From NCBI GenBank assembly GCA_036674765.1, contig JARVKI010000226.1, positions 1 through 10,502 on the forward strand: 10,502 nucleotides of DNA. Reading direction: 5' to 3'. The translations under genes were made by a program, and so were the position numbers. The notes under the pieces are model-generated. The model was not told the origin of the DNA and did no database searches. It was given only the letters and a program-made list of their open reading frames with translations. Shown here piece by piece: positions 7,369 to 10,502 of this stretch; the first letter of the stretch is position 1; the number at the start of each line of letters is the position of its first letter. This DNA is from Seiridium cupressi. Its lineage: Eukaryota > Ascomycota > Sordariomycetes > Amphisphaeriales > Sporocadaceae.

Positions 7369-8785
7369 CTTCACGAGATGCGTATTGGTTGAGTCGACTT
7401 GCGTTGACTGCTGATGGGACAGAATAGCCCCAATTCAAAATTTATCTCAACCGCCTTCTTGGAGATGAGAAATGTTTCTGTCAATTACGACCAGGTCAGG
7501 ATCGTGCCTTCTTCCAATTCTATATCTCAATGAATTGGTGGGGAATATACCTTCCTTGGCACGTGGTCGACACGAAAGTTGGCACAATCCGAATGTGACC
7601 AGCAAGTCAACAACAATAAATTATCTTGAGAACCTCCTGCGTTGAGTTAAGAGTAGGTACATTGGTAGCTTCTTTATGCCAACAATTTGACGAGGATGCG
7701 CCTCCGTCCGGTGTGACTCAAAGGGCTTAGAGTCAGTTCAGCTACTAGTTCAGCCTCGACTTGTTACAGAGCTGGCAGCAATCGTGTCAAGAACGACACC
7801 CAAAAGTGCAGCCAGCGCTGGAGAGATGTTTGGACAGTGTCACCAATTGCTCTGTTGTCGATCTTCTGGCTGGGAAGATGGTTTGTGGACTAATTGGCGT
7901 GAGAAGCAGTAGGGTTGTTACCGTGTCGATGACGCGCAAAACAGTACGAAAGTATTCATATCAACGATCTGACAAAACAAACAAAATAAAAGAGGCGTAT
8001 TTGGACCTTGCTTGTGTTAACCGTGATGAAAGTGCACCTACCCGGCTTGCGTTCGTCGCAGTTCAGAGGGCTACGGGTCATGAAGGCTTCCTAGGCTCGA
8101 TGAGCGCCAACTCCACTATGGAAACGCGCCTACCTTTTAAGTACCTACACAGTTGTGGGAAGTATCCTAATTAGTGAAGCCAACCAATAAACATCACATC
8201 TCTAGACGTTGGCGTAACACGACCAGGTCGACGCAGCCCATGCACTGGGGAGACTGCGGGGAACCATGCCTACCCCAGATCGGGGAAATCCAGCCCTACG
8301 GCTTGGTATTGGTGAGGGAGGGATCTGATCGAACCTTAAGAGAATTGAGCCAATGGGTACCCTGTGACTCTCGTGCGGGGAAAGGGGGCTTCATCAGTAG
8401 TTAAAGTCCAAGGGGTTGCCATTGCGGCTGCTACAAATGGAGATGGGAAAAGTTGTTTTGCTTGGAGCAGCTCATAAGCGATGACAAATGGCGTGGATGT
8501 AACCTTGATTTACATATGCTATCGAACAACCGGCGAAGCTCAACCGAGATGCCCGAAACAAAACTCCCAAGAGACAACGACCTCGATCTATGAGGTCGTC
8601 GTAAGACACCCCTGCGCTGGGATGTGACATCAGCGCACCCATCTATCGTCTCAAACTCGCAAAATGCGAAGCATCTAGTATCTAGATCTAGGTCTATGGC
8701 CGAGCCTTCTGCTACAGCTTTTATCTCTATCGGGGTATTTCTCCTTCTAATTCTTTCCAAACTTGGTTTGATGTGTTGCAACGGC
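7369..8785. other. Spacer between PARG and cytochrome c peroxidase, no convincing gene
   Basis: About 1.4 kb separate the two minus-strand genes. The right part (roughly 8500-8785) should contain the peroxidase 3' UTR and the left part the PARG promoter. A 137-codon open frame (7761-8174, plus) starts with TTG and shows no domain, signal peptide or repeat, so I leave it uncalled. Three ATCTAG hexamers at 8673-8691 and a small hairpin (8577-8599) are the only structures seen. Confidence 0.55.
8577..8599. repeat. 8-bp inverted repeat downstream of the peroxidase gene
   Basis: ACGACCTC (8577-8584) and GAGGTCGT (8592-8599) are exact reverse complements around a 7-base loop. On the minus strand this lies about 190 bp beyond the peroxidase stop, within the likely 3' UTR, where it could form a hairpin in the mRNA. 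No known element is recognised. Confidence 0.75.
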
Positions 8786-9919
8786 TCATGCGTTGGTAGG
8801 CTTGAAGCTGATGCTCTCAGTACCTTCCTTGAAGGGGACACCAAGCTCAAACAGTTTCACGATGACGGCGCTAAAGTCCTTGAAGAAGGCGTCGTTGTCA
8901 CTGGCGTACTTCTGGACATATGGCTTCATGGCCTTGTCCTGGGTAAGGGCAACATCGGCGGGCAACATCATCAGGGTCTTGCCCTTGTCCTGGAACTGCT
9001 TGGGGCCATCCCACTTGCGGACCGTCCACTTCTCGCTGAGGAGCAAGGTGTAGTAGTCATTGGTCATGACGGTAGGGGAGAAAGTCCAGGGTCCCTCGAA
9101 ACCCGATCGGTCGGTGTGGCATCGGCCGAGAGCGTGAGCGCCAGCTAGGGCAACAATCTCCTGATCGTTGAAGCCCATGCGGTAGAAGATGTCACGGAGA
9201 TGGCCGCTGCCCTTGGCGGCATCTGGGAGACGTCCGTCGGGAGTGCAAGCGGCCACATCACCATCAGCACGGCCAGGTCTCCATGGGATGACTGGGCCCT
9301 GCATCTCCTGGATAGCTGCAACACCGGCCAGGGTCCAGAGGTCGGAGTATGTGATCCAGGGGAACTTCTCTACACAAGTGTTAGCAACTTCATCCATTCT
9401 CGAAGATCAGGGCTAGAGCGGCTTACCCTTGACGGGCTCAAGGAAGTCCCGAGCGTGCTTCAGACCAGCATTGGCACCATGGTCAGACTCGGGAGCAAAT
9501 CTCATGGTGGCACCGTTGCTACCACCAGTCTTGGTCTCCTTGTCATATGTGCCGGAGGCGTGCCACGCTAGGCGGACCAAGACGGGACCGTAGCTGCCAT
9601 CGTCGTAGTCGTCCTTCTCCTCGAGACGACTGGCGACCTCATTGTAAACTTTCTGGTAGTCCTCTTTCGTGGGTGTGAAGACCTTGGGCGTCACAGGGCC
9701 ACTCTGGGCATTGTACAGGTACAAGCCAGCACCTGCGGCGACAGCAGCACCAGCGACGTAAATCAGCGCCGATGAGCTGGACTTCTGGGGAGGCTCCGAG
9801 GAATAGAAACGGCGGCCGCTCTGACGGAGGGCCTGGCGGGAGGAAGTTGCGAAGGCATTTCGGGCGCCGGCGCGGAGAGCCGAGCGGGCGAATTGCCTGG
9901 ATACAGTGGAGGCGGACAT
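8786..9919 (-). CDS. CCP1: Mitochondrial cytochrome c peroxidase (spliced, 358 aa)
   Basis: Exons 9427-9919 and 8786-9369 join in phase 1 to give EPVK-E-KFPW, restoring the family sequence, and 358 residues against 361 in yeast. The haem peroxidase reduces H2O2 with electrons from cytochrome c in the mitochondrial intermembrane space. Residues 1-40 form an Arg/Ser-rich matrix-targeting leader ending RRFYS; a hydrophobic segment (51-69) follows, as in the bipartite presequence that sorts yeast Ccp1. Distal pocket residues are R116, W119 and H120 (LVRLAWH), the proximal haem ligand is H243 ([11 protein letters not shown]), the radical Trp is W259 in EGPW, and the proximal Asp is D303 in LPADVAL. 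Their spacing equals yeast R48/W51/H52, H175, W191 and D235. The protein therefore appears complete and active, and the W191 equivalent favours cytochrome c over ascorbate as donor. The start ATG directly follows CTAG, possibly a 5' UTR intron boundary. Confidence 0.96.
9370..9426 (-). other. Intron in the cytochrome c peroxidase gene
   Basis: On the minus strand the donor is GTAAGC (9426-9421), the acceptor is TGTAG ending at 9370, and a branch-site match GCTAAC lies just before it. The 57-bp intron interrupts codon 165 after its first base. Confidence 0.93.
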
Positions 9920-9934
9920 CTAGGGAGGGACGAG

Positions 9935-9949
9935 TTAATTTCGGATCAT
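9935..9949 (-). promoter_or_regulatory. Four-codon uORF in the peroxidase leader
   Basis: On the minus strand an ATG at 9949-9947 opens ATG-ATC-CGA-AAT-TAA, ending 15 bases before the peroxidase ATG. It would be removed if the proposed leader intron (acceptor TAG at 9922-9920, branch-like TTAAC just upstream) is spliced, so splicing could determine whether it represses translation. This is inferred. Confidence 0.3.
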
Positions 9950-10398
9950 GCAATTGCGATCGGCGAATCGAGGGGGTTTATGGGCTCTGCAGAGGGAGGT
10001 GTTATAGCAGAGGGGACTACAGAAAGATATGGGCCCACCTTGTGTGAATGAGTGACGAGAAGGGTCGAGAGAAATCACCAGGACGACTAGGGCACTCTAA
10101 ACAGCAGACAGACGGAGTATTTCTAAGAAAAGAGAAGGACAAAGGCCATGTCTTATCATGGCTTCATGCGAAATAGCGAATATAAGACAGCCGTGATTGG
10201 CTAATGGAAATCCAGGGACTACCTGAGACCCCTTGCCAGACCCGCTTGTGCTTACAGATGCAAGATGAGCGATTGGGATCGTTTGAGAAAAAAAGCGGCG
10301 AAAAGCGCTCCACCAGCGAAACCCACTGCTCTCTCAAGACTCCAGTTGCTCCACGGAGGCTTGACCCGAGTCAATGATTCCACATCGTCATGTCCGTC

Positions 10399-10415
10399 GG
10401 GGGGGGGGGGGGGGG
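10399..10415. repeat. G17 homopolymer run
   Basis: Seventeen consecutive G residues follow CCGTC and lead into a GC-rich terminal stretch of about 85 bases. The run could form a G-quadruplex but may equally be an assembly or sequencing artefact. Its length should not be trusted. Confidence 0.93.
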
Positions 10416-10428
10416 CGCCCGCCGCACG

Positions 10429-10445
10429 CCGGTTGGCTCAACCGG
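10429..10445. repeat. 7-bp inverted repeat with CGG-N9-CCG spacing
   Basis: CCGGTTG (10429-10435) and CAACCGG (10439-10445) are exact reverse complements around GCT. Within it, CGG and CCG half-sites face each other nine bases apart, a layout that Zn(II)2Cys6 fungal regulators bind. In GC-rich sequence this can arise by chance. Confidence 0.55.
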
Positions 10446-10502
10446 GACCCCGGCTCCTGGCGGGGGTTGCAAGACGTCAAGCGGGGACGGTACGCCGGTC
10501 CG

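Larger units (their letters stand above)
9920..10502 (-). promoter_or_regulatory. Upstream region of the cytochrome c peroxidase gene
   Basis: No gene is seen here. Read on the minus strand it holds a CCAAT box (complement of 10196-10200), followed by a TATA-like TTATATTC near 10178-10185 and a TGATAAG GATA-type site (complement of 10152-10158), all 230-280 bp before the ATG. CCAAT boxes are bound by the HAP complex, which controls respiratory and haem genes in fungi, so the match is fitting but short. A leader candidate intron ends in CTAG directly at the ATG. The outer 100 bases turn GC-rich after a G17 run. Confidence 0.4.

Noticed and set aside
7761..8174. 137-codon open frame on the plus strand
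   Set aside because: It begins with TTG, the first ATG comes only about 40 codons in, and the protein shows no domain, motif or targeting signal. It lies in ordinary spacer.
8431..8850. 139-codon open frame on the minus strand
   Set aside because: It starts with TTG inside the last codons of the peroxidase exon in another frame and continues into its 3' UTR; no family resemblance.
8624..9148. 174-codon open frame on the plus strand
   Set aside because: It starts with GTG and is antisense to exon 2 of cytochrome c peroxidase, whose protein is unmistakable.
1..10502. tRNA or rRNA genes, CRISPR arrays, telomeric repeats and transposase genes
   Set aside because: By eye I found no tRNA B-box with a foldable cloverleaf, no regular spaced repeats, no TTAGGG arrays and no transposase or reverse-transcriptase motifs.

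Overview
The window looks like nuclear DNA of a filamentous ascomycete (Pezizomycotina, probably a sordariomycete). The reasons are a HET-domain heterokaryon-incompatibility gene, two very short introns (57 and 58 bp) with GTAAG-type donors and CTAAC/CTAAT-like branch sites, a mitochondrial cytochrome c peroxidase with fungal architecture, and long intergenic spaces. The species cannot be named from the sequence. Both ends carry long homopolymer runs (C21 plus two T runs on the left, G17 on the right), so the window may be a whole small contig with poorly resolved edges.

Layout, left to right: (1) 8-883, minus: a Cys-rich single-pass membrane protein with twin CCPxGxxC motifs, whose C-terminal end is unreliable because it reads through homopolymers. 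(2) 884-2236: intergenic, no convincing gene. (3) 2237-4336, plus: a 699-aa HET-domain protein with C-terminal ankyrin-like repeats. (4) 4337-4902: AT-rich spacer with an (AT)10 microsatellite and a short upstream ORF. (5) 4903-5782, plus: a two-exon gene for a 273-aa protein with two C2H2 zinc fingers. (6) 5783-6453: convergent spacer containing a perfect 10-bp-stem hairpin. (7) 6454-7368, minus: microbial-type poly(ADP-ribose) glycohydrolase (macrodomain fold). (8) 7369-8785: spacer without a convincing gene. (9) 8786-9919, minus: two-exon mitochondrial cytochrome c peroxidase, complete at 358 aa with all catalytic residues. (10) 9920-10502: its upstream region, ending in a G17 run and GC-rich DNA.

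No operon or obvious biosynthetic cluster is visible. Cytochrome c peroxidase removes H2O2 in the mitochondrial intermembrane space, and the PARG-like enzyme would remove ADP-ribose. Both fit stress physiology, but each has its own large upstream region. The HET/ankyrin protein is a candidate non-self-recognition or cell-death component. A functional link between it and its neighbours is conjecture. Several likely starts differ from the longest open frame: the C2H2 gene starts at ATG 4903, and the PARG gene at the ATG complementary to 7366-7368.
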